Shown here: piece after piece, positions 23,202-32,567 of the stretch | Layout of the letters: each line of letters starts with the position of its first letter | How positions within the stretch are numbered: the first letter of the stretch is position 1 | NCBI GenBank assembly: GCA_018668425.1 | Contig: JABJDB010000057.1 | Coordinates: 1 to 34,209 of the forward strand | DNA from: Nitrososphaerota archaeon | Lineage (GTDB): Archaea; Thermoproteota; Nitrososphaeria; Nitrososphaerales; Nitrosopumilaceae | Reading direction: 5' to 3' | DNA: 34,209 bases | Notes under the pieces: model-generated | Seen by the model: only the letters and a program-made list of their open reading frames with translations | Told to the model about the DNA's origin: nothing | Databases searched by the model: none | Translations under genes and position numbers: made by a program

Positions 23202-25094
23202 TTATTCAGTTTTTTTGGAAATCGTTTTTTTAGGTAAGGATATTGTAAAAGTGGTAGGGTTTTGAGATACAGAAAGAGATCCACCATGTTGTTCGATTAC
23301 AGATTTACAATATGGTAACCCCAACCCAGTTCCAGTTGATTTTGTAGTGAATAAAGAATCAAAAATCTTTGATAGATTTTCAGAAGGAATTCCAGGACCA
23401 TCATCACTAACATGAATTTGAACATCATGGTTAGAAGTATCAGAATCAATAGTAATTACGCCATTTTCTTTTAGTGCATCAGAGGCATTTGAAATAATAT
23501 TCATTAATACAACTTGTAGTTTGTCGGCATCACATTGAATATAATTTTCAGTGTTTTTAGAATTTATTGAGAGAGTGTTAGGTAAATCCATATTTTGTAA
23601 TGTATCAGCAATTAAATCAGTAATTTTAGTTTCAACTAATTCAAGGGGTTTTTCTCGGACATAAGTCAAAACACTTTCAATTTGTTTTTCTAAATTTGTA
23701 GAAGCTGATTGTATTCGTTCTAATTTTTCAATAGATCTTTTATCAAGAGTATCTTTATTTTGTAATTGTAACAGATCTGCTGCAACTTTGATTACAGTTA
23801 ATGGAGTTCGTAGGTTATGAGTAAGTTTTGAGGCTAATTCTCCAACTTTGGCTAATTTTTCTAGTTGAGATTTTTGAATTGTTAGTTCTTGATTTTTGAC
23901 ATGGATTTCTTCTTGATAATCATTCATTTTTTTAATCAAATCATTGACAGAATGGGTAATTTGTGCAGTTTCATGGTTAGTAGTAGAGATAGATTCTAGT
24001 CGTTCAGGATTTTCAGAGGAAATTTCATTTGCTAATTGTATAATTGGACGTGTGATTCTTGAAGAGATTATAATTACACTAAAAACACCAATAATTGAAA
24101 CAGTTGTTGCAACAATACCAATAGTAAAAATCAAATTTTCCACAGTTGTATTTCCAACTAAAATTGAAGAGACAGATTTGTCATGTACAAGAATCCAATC
24201 AAAAGTAGACAAGTGTTCATAAACAAATACATGTTCTACTCCATTTACAACATATGTTCCAGAACCCACATCATTTGAATTCATTTTGTTTAAAATTTCA
24301 GAATTACCATCTGCAAAAACAGATTGGAATGGAGGAAAGTGAGATACAGGATCAATAGATAAAACAGTATCAGATATAGGATTGGCTGAATCAGCTACAA
24401 CAAACCCTTGAGGATCTAAAACATAAACTCGTCCATCATCAACATGAACGTCAAGTAAATCTGAAAATGTAGTCATTGGTATCTCAAAGTGGTATATTGC
24501 AGGTTTTTGACCACTTCCTAATTCCACAGGTGAAGTATACGCAAATACCCATCTGTTAGTATCAGGGGAAACATAAGGATATTGTACATGTACCTCATCT
24601 TTTTGTTTCATAAATGATGGTTCAAAGAAAGGAGATGTTTCTTCATCAGGTGAAAGATTTTCATTGGTTTCTATTTTACTTAAGACAAGTCGTGCATGTT
24701 CTTGTCCTGTAAAATCAATAACACATGTTTCATCAACTTGGAATTTATTTTGAAAATGATAAACCCATTGCTCCAAATCTTTTTTAATTTCTTGTTGTTT
24801 TGGAGTAAATTGTAAAACACCATTTTCATCATAATTATTTCCGGCTTTAGTTTCAGGAAGTTCAAAGTATTCTACGAATAAAGGATTTTTCAAAGTGAAT
24901 ACCAAATCTTCAGAGGCTCGTTGATGCAAAGTCTCAATATCATGCATGATTTCACTATTATGGGTCTCCATTTTAGCAAATTCAGCAGTAATAACACCTG
25001 ATTCAGTATATGAAATAGCAAAAAAAGCAGATAACCCTACAGAAAAAATAATCACAAGAGAGAAAAAGAAAATTAGTTGTTCTCGAATATTCAT
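23202..25094 (-). CDS. membrane sensor histidine kinase
   Basis: Two-component sensor of 630 aa: membrane helix 1 (about 8-28), a large extracytoplasmic domain (30-320, dCache-like, with YVLDPQGFVVADS), membrane helix 2 (321-344), HAMP (345-400), a coiled linker, HisKA with the phospho-acceptor in KLTHNLRTPLTVI (His426), and HATPase_c with N box MNIISNASDALKENG (N536), G1 box SDDGPGIP and G2 box GTGLGLPYC. All catalytic motifs are intact. No response regulator gene lies near it. It is the last gene of the minus-strand run with the mutase genes (58-bp gap), so co-expression with carbon fixation is possible. Confidence 0.93.
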   Translation of the reverse strand: MNIREQLIFFFSLVIIFSVGLSAFFAISYTESGVITAEFAKMETHNSEIMHDIETLHQRASEDLVFTLKNPLFVEYFELPETKAGNNYDENGVLQFTPKQQEIKKDLEQWVYHFQNKFQVDETCVIDFTGQEHARLVLSKIETNENLSPDEETSPFFEPSFMKQKDEVHVQYPYVSPDTNRWVFAYTSPVELGSGQKPAIYHFEIPMTTFSDLLDVHVDDGRVYVLDPQGFVVADSANPISDTVLSIDPVSHFPPFQSVFADGNSEILNKMNSNDVGSGTYVVNGVEHVFVYEHLSTFDWILVHDKSVSSILVGNTTVENLIFTIGIVATTVSIIGVFSVIIISSRITRPIIQLANEISSENPERLESISTTNHETAQITHSVNDLIKKMNDYQEEIHVKNQELTIQKSQLEKLAKVGELASKLTHNLRTPLTVIKVAADLLQLQNKDTLDKRSIEKLERIQSASTNLEKQIESVLTYVREKPLELVETKITDLIADTLQNMDLPNTLSINSKNTENYIQCDADKLQVVLMNIISNASDALKENGVITIDSDTSNHDVQIHVSDDGPGIPSENLSKIFDSLFTTKSTGTGLGLPYCKSVIEQHGGSLSVSQNPTTFTISLPKKTISKKTE

Positions 25095-25152
25095 ACCATC
25101 ATATATGAATTTAAGACATTTATCAGTTATTCTACAAAAAATTAAGGTCTAA

Positions 25153-25548
25153 TTAATTTGGATGAGAGCACAATTCTGCCAAAACCCCATGTAATGATTT
25201 TGGATGAATAAAAGTAACTTTAGTTCCAGCAGAGCCAGGTCTAATTTTTCCTAAAAATTGAATACCACAACCTTCCATTCGTTCTACTTCGCCTTCAATG
25301 TTGTCTGTATCTAATGCCATGTGATGTAGTCCTTGACCTTTTTTATCCAAGAATTTTTTTATCGGACTGGAATCATTTGTTGGTTGCATTAATTCAATTC
25401 TTCCATTTTCTAAATGAATAATTGCAACTTTGACACCTTCAGATTCTACTGTTTCAAATTCTACAGAATCCACACCCAATGCTTGTTGGTATACTTTGGC
25501 TGATTCTTCTACATCATTTACTGCAATTGCGATATGATCAATTTTCAA
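25153..25548 (-). CDS. mce: methylmalonyl-CoA epimerase
   Basis: Interconverts (S)- and (R)-methylmalonyl-CoA. Glyoxalase/VOC-fold protein of 131 aa: HIAIAVNDVEESAKVYQQAL (5-24) with metal His5, IIHLENGRIELMQPT (44-58), GQGLHHMALDTDNIE (71-85) with His75/His76, and HGVLAELCSH near the end with the metal Glu. TTG start directly after the mutase stop (TAA then TTG), indicating translational coupling. In Thaumarchaeota it acts in the 3-hydroxypropionate/4-hydroxybutyrate cycle. Confidence 0.93.
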   Translation of the reverse strand: MKIDHIAIAVNDVEESAKVYQQALGVDSVEFETVESEGVKVAIIHLENGRIELMQPTNDSSPIKKFLDKKGQGLHHMALDTDNIEGEVERMEGCGIQFLGKIRPGSAGTKVTFIHPKSLHGVLAELCSHPN

Positions 25549-27138
25549 TTAAAAGACCTCTTTTGGACGATACTCACCAAATACTTCTCTAAACGTATTG
25601 CTGATTTCACCAGTTGTAGCAAATGCTTTAGCTGATGTAATAATGTAAGGCATTAAATTTTCATCAGTGTCAGCTGCACTCTTCATTGCAGAAAGTGCTT
25701 TTTCTAATTTTTTATTATCCCTTGATGCTCGTAATTTTTTGATTGCTTTGTTTTGTTGAATCTCAATTCTGCCATCAACTCGCAATAATTCTGGTTGTTC
25801 CTCTTGTTCTTCATACTTGTTTACACCAACAATTACTCGTTCACCAGAATCTGCCTCTTTTTTGAGACGATATGCATTTGCTCTAATTTCAGATTGGAAG
25901 AATCCCTTCTCAATTGCTTTAACAGAACCGCCCATTTTTTGAATTTTTTTCAAATACTTCCAAACATCAGCCTCAATTTTATCACAAAGATCTTCTAAAT
26001 AATGAGAGCCACCCATAGGGTCTGCAGTTTTAGTAACACCGCTTTCATTTGCAACTATCTGTTGAGTTCGTAAAGCAATTTTTGCTGATTCCTGAGTAGG
26101 TAAAGCAAGAGCTTCATCTCTAGAATTAGTATGAAGTGATTGAGTACCACCCATAACGGCTGCCATTGTCTGAATTGCGACACGAATGATGTTGTTATCA
26201 GGTTGTTGTGCAGTTAGTGATTCACCACTGGTTTGTGTGTGGAATTTTAGTTGAATAGAACGAGGGTTTTTTGCATGAAACATTTCTTTCATAATTTTTG
26301 CATATACTTTTCTTGCAACTCTAAACTTTGCAACTTCTTCAAAGAACTCTATGGTACAACAAAAGAAGAAAGACAAACGAGGAGCAAAGTCATCAATTTT
26401 TAATCCTGCATCAATACAAGTTTGAATATATGCAATGGCATTAGCCAAGGTAAATGCAACTTCTTGTGTTGCAGTACATCCAGCTTCTCTCATATGATAT
26501 CCAGAAATAGATACAGGATACCATGATGGAACTTTTTCTGCACAATACCCAATCATATCACCAATTAATCGCATAGATGGTTGTGGAGGGTAGATGTAGG
26601 TGTTTCTTGCAATGTATTCTTTGAGGATATCATTTTGAGTTGTTCCACGAAGGTCATGACTTTTGAATCCTTGAGATTCACCAACTGCAATATAATATGC
26701 AAGTAATGTTGATGCTGAAGAATTAATGGTCATTGAAGAACTTACTTTACCTAAAGGAATTCCATCAAAGGCTGTCATCATATCTTTAATTGATGTAATA
26801 GAAACACCGACTTTACCAACTTCACCTTCTGCTTGAGGAGAATCTGAATCATATCCAATTTGAGTTGGCAAGTCAAATGCCATACTGAGACCAGTTTGAC
26901 CTTTTTCAAGCATGAATTTGAATCGCTCATTGGTTAGTTTTGCATCACCAAATCCAGAATACTGACGCATGGTCCAAAATCTTTCACGGTACATTCCAGG
27001 GTGGATACCTCTAGTGTAAGGATATTTTCCAGAATCTTCAGTAGTTCTCTTTTTTGCTGATTTTTGATAAATTCTTTTTACTTCAAAGTTTGAATCAGTA
27101 AATATTTTCTTTGCAGGAGATGATTTTTTTGTAGCCAT
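25549..27138 (-). CDS. mcmA1: methylmalonyl-CoA mutase large (substrate-binding) subunit
   Basis: TIM-barrel catalytic subunit of 529 aa of the B12-dependent mutase turning (R)-methylmalonyl-CoA into succinyl-CoA in carbon fixation. Signatures: PYTRGIHPGMYRERFWTMRQ, YSGFGDAKLTNERF, GLSMAFDLPTQIGYDSD and GTTQNDILKEYIARNTYIYP. The Tyr in RQYSGF fits a methylmalonyl and not an isobutyryl substrate (family knowledge). The C-terminal B12 domain is absent; it is a separate gene at 31097. ATG start 1 bp after meaB. Confidence 0.93.
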   Translation of the reverse strand: MATKKSSPAKKIFTDSNFEVKRIYQKSAKKRTTEDSGKYPYTRGIHPGMYRERFWTMRQYSGFGDAKLTNERFKFMLEKGQTGLSMAFDLPTQIGYDSDSPQAEGEVGKVGVSITSIKDMMTAFDGIPLGKVSSSMTINSSASTLLAYYIAVGESQGFKSHDLRGTTQNDILKEYIARNTYIYPPQPSMRLIGDMIGYCAEKVPSWYPVSISGYHMREAGCTATQEVAFTLANAIAYIQTCIDAGLKIDDFAPRLSFFFCCTIEFFEEVAKFRVARKVYAKIMKEMFHAKNPRSIQLKFHTQTSGESLTAQQPDNNIIRVAIQTMAAVMGGTQSLHTNSRDEALALPTQESAKIALRTQQIVANESGVTKTADPMGGSHYLEDLCDKIEADVWKYLKKIQKMGGSVKAIEKGFFQSEIRANAYRLKKEADSGERVIVGVNKYEEQEEQPELLRVDGRIEIQQNKAIKKLRASRDNKKLEKALSAMKSAADTDENLMPYIITSAKAFATTGEISNTFREVFGEYRPKEVF

Positions 27139-27139
27139 T

Positions 27140-28069
27140 TTATTTTAACAAAGATTTTGTAATCTTGTCTCCAGCATCATAGGGGTTTATTTTTTTTGTG
27201 GTTAATTTTTTAATATAACTTGAAAATGTTTTATCAGAATCAGACATATCATCAATCTTTTCTTTGATGTTATTTAAAACAATATCTTTTAATTCAGACT
27301 TTAATCGTTCTGAATCCTTGTCTTTTTTTATCTTCTTTTTATCAATCATTAATTTTTTTAGAGTCTTTGCAAACTCTGAAATTCCAGTATTTTTTTTAAC
27401 AGAAGTTTTCAAAATTATTGGGTTTCGTTCAGTATCACCAATAAAGTCCCTTACAGCATCAAAGAGTTGATTTGTTCCACTAAGGTCACTTTTGTTAACA
27501 AGGTAAATATCTCCAATTTCAGTCAATCCAGCTTTAATTGTTTGAATGCTATCACCAGTATTTGGATTAAACACAACTACTGTAATATCTGCAATATTTG
27601 AGATTTCAACTTCAGTTTGTCCTGCCCCTACACTTTCAATAATAATTGGATTAAATCCAGCATACTCCAATACACGAATACTGTTTCTTAATGAATTAGA
27701 TATGGCACCGGTTGCGCCACGAGATGCAATACTGCGAATATAAGTTCCCGAATCAGTTGATTCATTCATTCGAACTCTATCGCCTAAAATTGCACCTCCA
27801 GTTACATGACTACTAGGATCAATTGCAAGTACTGCAGGTTTTGTACCTAATTTTTTTAATGCAACTGCTGTTTTATTTATCAAAGAACTTTTTCCAGCAC
27901 CAGCAGGTCCTGTAATTCCAATAATTATTGAATTTCCAGTGTCTTTGAAAATTTTTTTTAATAGTTTTTTTGATTCTTTAGGATTATTTTCTATCAAAGT
28001 AATTGCTTTAGCAATTGTACCACGTTTGCCTTTTTTTAAATCAGATAAATCCAATATACTAAAACTCAA
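27140..28069 (-). CDS. meaB: methylmalonyl-CoA mutase-associated GTPase MeaB (ArgK family)
   Basis: P-loop GTPase of 309 aa that loads and protects the mutase B12 cofactor. Walker A is GITGPAGAGKSSLINK (51-66); DPSSHVTGGAILGDRVRM and IRSIASRGATGAIS follow, then IIESVGAGQTEVEI (Walker B/switch) and the base-recognition motif VNKSD. The C-terminal helical arm is Lys-rich. TTG start. It precedes the mutase large subunit by 1 bp, as expected from function. Confidence 0.92.
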   Translation of the reverse strand: MSFSILDLSDLKKGKRGTIAKAITLIENNPKESKKLLKKIFKDTGNSIIIGITGPAGAGKSSLINKTAVALKKLGTKPAVLAIDPSSHVTGGAILGDRVRMNESTDSGTYIRSIASRGATGAISNSLRNSIRVLEYAGFNPIIIESVGAGQTEVEISNIADITVVVFNPNTGDSIQTIKAGLTEIGDIYLVNKSDLSGTNQLFDAVRDFIGDTERNPIILKTSVKKNTGISEFAKTLKKLMIDKKKIKKDKDSERLKSELKDIVLNNIKEKIDDMSDSDKTFSSYIKKLTTKKINPYDAGDKITKSLLK

Positions 28070-28098
28070 AACTAGTAGAATAAAATCTTGTACCCGAT

Positions 28099-28503
28099 CT
28101 ATGAACGAGAGTAAATCACAGGAGGTAAAGGTTGGTCGGATTCATGAATTTCAGTTTTTAATTGAATGTGACCAAATTCAGAATGCTCAATTTCTAAAAC
28201 TATGGGATGAATTGCCCAACCATACTTTGGAACATCATTAAATGGAACTAATTCTGTAAATTGTGAGCCAACATAAGATTTTTGAAAAGTTTCATCCATT
28301 CCCAATATTTCCATAGTTATAGAATCAGTATTTCCAGATTTATCAATGAATGAAATTACAACATTACCGTTTTGATAAATGGCATCAATTTCAAATGTTT
28401 TAGACAAAATTTCATTATTGTCATTTCCAGAACCACTAAGAAACAGTATTGCAAATACAGTAATCACACCAAGAGATATTGCTGGAAGAATTTTTCTAGC
28501 CAT
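28099..28503 (-). CDS. membrane-anchored hypothetical protein, 134 aa
   Basis: Signal-anchor helix (about 6-24, LPAISLGVITVFAILFLSG) followed by a beta-rich extracytoplasmic domain (VVISFIDKSGNTDSITMEIL, YGWAIHPIVLEIE, HIQLKTEIHESD). No Cys and no enzyme motif. Similar short anchored beta domains occur in Thaumarchaeota; no family name can be assigned. Its ATG overlaps the end of the aminopeptidase gene by 8 bp, so it is translated with it. Next downstream is meaB (29 bp). Confidence 0.68.
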   Translation of the reverse strand: MARKILPAISLGVITVFAILFLSGSGNDNNEILSKTFEIDAIYQNGNVVISFIDKSGNTDSITMEILGMDETFQKSYVGSQFTELVPFNDVPKYGWAIHPIVLEIEHSEFGHIQLKTEIHESDQPLPPVIYSRS

Positions 28504-30997
28504 TTTCTTTGAAATCTTTTTTCATTTTTCTCAAAAATTTTGAATGAACTCTAATTTTTTCAAGTGTTTGTGTTTGAGTTCTTTCTGTTCCAGGAGTAGG
28601 GTTTTTCTTGAAAAATGCCTTAATGTCTGATTCCATAGAGTCATCGGCAATTAGTGCAATGCTTGCAACAATTCTATTGAATAGAGGATTACCGTGTCCT
28701 ACTTTTTTACTGATTTTGCCCCAATTTTTCTTGAGCCATGGCCATAGAATGGCTCTACCATACGGGTTTGCTGCAATTTTCATAATTGGTAGTTGCATAT
28801 TTTGAGAACGTACCTCAGAGGTTTGAGAAAATTGTAATGTTTTGATTAGTAATTTTTTGTCAGTGAAACTACACAGGGCACCCAAGAATCGTAATTTTTC
28901 CTCCATTGTTTTTGCTTTTTTGTATAGTGTGATGAATTGGGCATGTGTTTTTGCATTTCCAGTCCATGCAACTAGTGCAAATACAGGTTCTCGAATATCA
29001 GGAGGTAAAGTTGAAGGGTTTTTCAAAAATGCTTTGAACTTTATTTGTGCTTGCTCCAATACGGATTCATCACCTAATTTTCCTAAAGCAAAAATAGAAA
29101 ATCCTCTAAGAAATGCATCAGTATGTTTATCTGTTTTTTGTGGAACCCATCCAAGGTTTGATAATATTTTTCTGAAATAATTAATTGCATATGCTCTAAT
29201 TTCTTCAGTGAAATCCTCAAAGAATGTCAATAATGATAAAAAGTTTAGATTGTTTGCGACATTTGTTTGAGGTAAATAGGAATCTTCATCAAAGTATGCA
29301 TCAGTGAAATCTAAATAATTTGTAATGTCTTCTTTTCCTGCAACACACAAAGCAAATAGATCATTTTGAATTGCCCATCTATCAACAGGAGGAATTTGTT
29401 TTTGGTCAACTAACATTTTTAGATCAAGTAAAATTCCATCATCATACTTTACACGATAAAATCCAGTTCTACCAATATTTGCAACAAATCCAGGACCATC
29501 AGTAGTTTTCACAGTAGAGGATTTTTTTGTCAGCAGAGTTGTTTTGGTTTCTTTTCCCAATCCATATGTAATTGGTACTTGCCAGAGTCCTTTCTGAGTT
29601 TTAGGAGTTGGCTCCATTAGGAATCGACTTTGTTTTAGAGTGAGTGATTTGTCATTTTGAGTGATTTCAATTTGAGGGAATCCAGGTTGTTTTAGCCACG
29701 AATTTACCATGGAACTAACTGGCATCTTTGATGCTTTGCCTATTGCATCCCACAAATCTTGTCCTTTGGCATTTCCATACTTGAATGCTGAAAGATATTT
29801 TTTTAGTCCTGTTCTAAAATTAGATTCTCCAACATAACTTTCAAGCATTCTCAAAACACATCCGCCTTTATCATAGGATATTACATCAAAGATTTCTCTA
29901 ATTTCTGAAGGAGAGTTTACTGTAACATCAATTGGGTGTGTTGTTTTTAGAGCATCTAATCCCATTGCATTGTTCATTGCATCTTCAATGAATTGGTCCC
30001 ACAAGTTCCATTCAGGGTAAAACTTGTCAACAAATTTTGTTGCCATAAATGTTGCAAAACTTTCATTGAGCCACAAGTCATTCCACCATTCCATGGTAAC
30101 CAAATTACCAAACCATTGATGAGCAATTTCATGAGAAATAACTTCTGCGATAAACTGTTTAGTTCGAGTTGATGATGTTTTTGGATCATATAGTAGAATT
30201 GTTTCTCTAAATGTTATGGCACCCCAATTCTCCATGGCACCTGCTGCAAAGTCAGGAATTGCAATTAAATCTAATTTGGGTAATGGGTATTTTATTCCAA
30301 AATATTTTTCATAAGATGTTAAGAGTTTTTTTCCTAAATCTAGCGAGTATTTTCCTTTTGATTTATTTCCTTTTGTAGTTACTACTCTAATTGTCACTTT
30401 ACCTGTTTTTCCAGTGAGATACTCAAATTCTCCAACTCCAAGATAAATCAAATATGTTGAAACAACAGGTGTTTTTCCAAATTTGTATAGTGTTTTGTTT
30501 TTAATTTTTTTCTTTGAAATTATTGGCATGTTTGAAATTGCAGTAAATTTGTTATCAGCAATAATTGAAATATCAAAAGTGGCTTTTGCTTTAGGCTCAT
30601 CCCAGCAAGGAAATGCACGTCTAGCATCAGCTGCCTCAAACTGAGTAGTTGCCAGATACTTTGTTTTTCCATTTTGTTTGTATTGACTACGATAAAATCC
30701 CAATAGCCTATCATTAAGAATTCCTTGGAATTTTAATTCAATTGTGATTTTACCTTTAATTTTTTGTCCCAGTTTAATGGATAATGATTCTTTTTTTGCA
30801 TCTAGTTTTGGAGCAGATTTTATGATATCTTTTCCAGATGATACCACACATGATTTTATCTTAATTTCAGCACAATGCATTGTTATTGTATTAGTAGATT
30901 TTTTACATGAAACAGTAATTACTTCAGAACCTTCAAACGTGAATTTTTTTAAATCAGGTTCAAATGTTAAATTATAATTTATTGGGAACGTATCCAC
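28496..30997 (-). CDS. M1-family zinc aminopeptidase (tricorn-factor F2/F3-like)
   Basis: Aminopeptidase of 833 aa that trims peptides released by the proteasome. Substrate-binding GAMENWGAITFRE (253-265); zinc motif HEIAHQWF (His289, His293) with the third ligand Glu312 in WLNESFATFM. N-terminal beta-saddle domain (QFEAADARRAFPCWDEPKAK) and C-terminal HEAT-like ERAP1 domain are both present, so the enzyme is complete. No signal peptide, so cytoplasmic. GTG start at 30997; the gene is divergent from the mutase B12 subunit across 99 bp. Confidence 0.93.
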   Translation of the reverse strand: MDTFPINYNLTFEPDLKKFTFEGSEVITVSCKKSTNTITMHCAEIKIKSCVVSSGKDIIKSAPKLDAKKESLSIKLGQKIKGKITIELKFQGILNDRLLGFYRSQYKQNGKTKYLATTQFEAADARRAFPCWDEPKAKATFDISIIADNKFTAISNMPIISKKKIKNKTLYKFGKTPVVSTYLIYLGVGEFEYLTGKTGKVTIRVVTTKGNKSKGKYSLDLGKKLLTSYEKYFGIKYPLPKLDLIAIPDFAAGAMENWGAITFRETILLYDPKTSSTRTKQFIAEVISHEIAHQWFGNLVTMEWWNDLWLNESFATFMATKFVDKFYPEWNLWDQFIEDAMNNAMGLDALKTTHPIDVTVNSPSEIREIFDVISYDKGGCVLRMLESYVGESNFRTGLKKYLSAFKYGNAKGQDLWDAIGKASKMPVSSMVNSWLKQPGFPQIEITQNDKSLTLKQSRFLMEPTPKTQKGLWQVPITYGLGKETKTTLLTKKSSTVKTTDGPGFVANIGRTGFYRVKYDDGILLDLKMLVDQKQIPPVDRWAIQNDLFALCVAGKEDITNYLDFTDAYFDEDSYLPQTNVANNLNFLSLLTFFEDFTEEIRAYAINYFRKILSNLGWVPQKTDKHTDAFLRGFSIFALGKLGDESVLEQAQIKFKAFLKNPSTLPPDIREPVFALVAWTGNAKTHAQFITLYKKAKTMEEKLRFLGALCSFTDKKLLIKTLQFSQTSEVRSQNMQLPIMKIAANPYGRAILWPWLKKNWGKISKKVGHGNPLFNRIVASIALIADDSMESDIKAFFKKNPTPGTERTQTQTLEKIRVHSKFLRKMKKDFKENG

Positions 30998-31067
30998 AAT
31001 TTTGATGATTTGGATAGGCTTTAAGTAGATTTTCTATTAAAATTCCCATCAGAAAATCAAATAAACC

Positions 31068-31076
31068 CTTTAAAAT
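31068..31076 (+). promoter_or_regulatory. TATA-box-like element for the mutase B12 subunit
   Basis: CTTTAAAAT lies 21-29 bp upstream of the ATG at 31097, consistent with a leaderless archaeal promoter in the 99-bp gap shared with the divergent aminopeptidase. Confidence 0.45.
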
Positions 31077-31096
31077 AACAAAAAATAGATCACATC

Positions 31097-31519
31097 ATGA
31101 AACAAAAAGCCACATCAAGAAACATCAAGATACTAGTTGCAAAATTGGGTCTTGATGGACATGATAGAGGTGCTCTTGTTTTGTGTAGAGCATTTAGAGA
31201 TGCAGGAATGGAGGTAATCTATTCAGGGTTATTTGCAACACCAGAAAGAGTAGCACAAATTGCAGAAGATGAAGATGTAGATGCAGTTGCCATGTCTTTA
31301 CTTAATGGAGCACATGGAACATTGTTTCCAAGAGTTGTAAAAGCACTTAAAAAGAAAAAAATCAATGATGTGTTAATTGTTGGTGGAGGGGTAATTCCTG
31401 AAATCGATCACAAAGATTTGCTAAAAGCTGGAGTCAATCATGTTTATGGTCCAGGTACAACATTACCTACAATAATTGATCACATCAATACTGGTGTATC
31501 AAAATTAAGAAAAATATAA
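31097..31519 (+). CDS. mcmA2: methylmalonyl-CoA mutase small (B12-binding) subunit
   Basis: Cobalamin-binding subunit of 140 aa. The B12 signature LGLDGHDRGA (17-26) supplies His22, the lower axial ligand; SLLNGAHGTL (68-77) and LIVGGGVIPEIDHKDL (94-109) complete the Rossmann-type domain, ending with VYGPGTTLPTII. It must pair with the large subunit encoded 4 kb away on the other strand. The split, physically separated arrangement matches my memory of N. maritimus. Convergent with ilvC (9-bp gap). Confidence 0.93.
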   Translation: MKQKATSRNIKILVAKLGLDGHDRGALVLCRAFRDAGMEVIYSGLFATPERVAQIAEDEDVDAVAMSLLNGAHGTLFPRVVKALKKKKINDVLIVGGGVIPEIDHKDLLKAGVNHVYGPGTTLPTIIDHINTGVSKLRKI

Positions 31520-31528
31520 AAAATAAAA

Positions 31529-32527
31529 TTATTCTGTGGAATCAGGCCACATCATTTTACGCATTGCTTTACCAACTTTTTCAATTTGGTGTTCATCATT
31601 TTGTTTCATGTATTTATCAAACGCATCTTTACCATGTTTTTGGTATTCAGAAATCCACTCATCATTGAATGTTCCATCTTGAATCATGGTTAGAACTTTT
31701 TTCATGTTCTCTTTACTTTGTTTATCCATGACCATTGGTCCACGAGTTAGCCCACCATATCTTGCGGTTTCACTTACTCGTCTCCACATTCCATTAATTC
31801 CATATCTTTGAATCATATCTACAATGAGTTTGAGTTCATGTAAAACCTCAAAGTATGCAATTTCTGGTTGATAACCTGCTTCAACTAGAGTTTCAAATGC
31901 GTTTGTTACCATAGAAGCTGCACCACCACAAAGGTCTGCTTGCTCACCAAACCAATCAGTTTCAACTTCTTCTTTGAATTCAGTTTTGATTAATCCAGCT
32001 CTTGCACTTCCGATTGCTTTTGCAATTCCCAATGTTCTATCCCAAGCATTTCCTGTAAAGTCTTGCTCAACTGCAACAATAGCTGGTGTTCCAAAATTAT
32101 CAAGATATGTTTCTCTTACTTTAGAACCAGGTCCTTTTGGTGCAATCATGATTAAATCAACATTGTTTGGTGCTTCAATCCATTTGAAATAGATTGCAGC
32201 TGCATGAGAAAATGACAATGCTTTTCCGTCTGAAAGATTTGGTCCGATTTCATCTTTGTATACTTGACCTTGAATCATGTCAGGAATCAATATGTGAATA
32301 ATGTCTGCTTGTTTTGTTGCATCTGCTACTGACATTACTTTGTGACCATCAGCTTGTGCCTTTTTCCAGCTGTTACCGCCTTCTTTAAGACCAATTATCA
32401 CATTAAGACCAGAGTCTTTCATGTTATTTGCTTGTGCATCACCTTGGATTCCATAACCGATTACTGCAACTGTTTGACTCTTTATTGGGTCAAGACTGAT
32501 ATCAGCATCTTTCCATGTTTTTGCCAT
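31529..32527 (-). CDS. ilvC: ketol-acid reductoisomerase (class I)
   Basis: Second enzyme of valine/isoleucine synthesis, 332 aa. NADPH site VAVIGYGIQGDAQANNM (20-36); DIIHILIPDMIQGQVY (74-89); IMIAPKGPGSKVRETY (metal/substrate segment); ETDWFGEQADLCGG and AYFEVLHELKLIVDMI carry the Mg-binding Asp and Glu residues. ATG start at 32527. No other ilv or leu genes are in the window. Upstream on the same strand lies a 39-aa zinc ribbon (40-bp gap). Confidence 0.95.
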   Translation of the reverse strand: MAKTWKDADISLDPIKSQTVAVIGYGIQGDAQANNMKDSGLNVIIGLKEGGNSWKKAQADGHKVMSVADATKQADIIHILIPDMIQGQVYKDEIGPNLSDGKALSFSHAAAIYFKWIEAPNNVDLIMIAPKGPGSKVRETYLDNFGTPAIVAVEQDFTGNAWDRTLGIAKAIGSARAGLIKTEFKEEVETDWFGEQADLCGGAASMVTNAFETLVEAGYQPEIAYFEVLHELKLIVDMIQRYGINGMWRRVSETARYGGLTRGPMVMDKQSKENMKKVLTMIQDGTFNDEWISEYQKHGKDAFDKYMKQNDEHQIEKVGKAMRKMMWPDSTE

Positions 32528-32567
32528 AATTGTGATGAAAGATATTGCAAATATTAACTATTAAATA

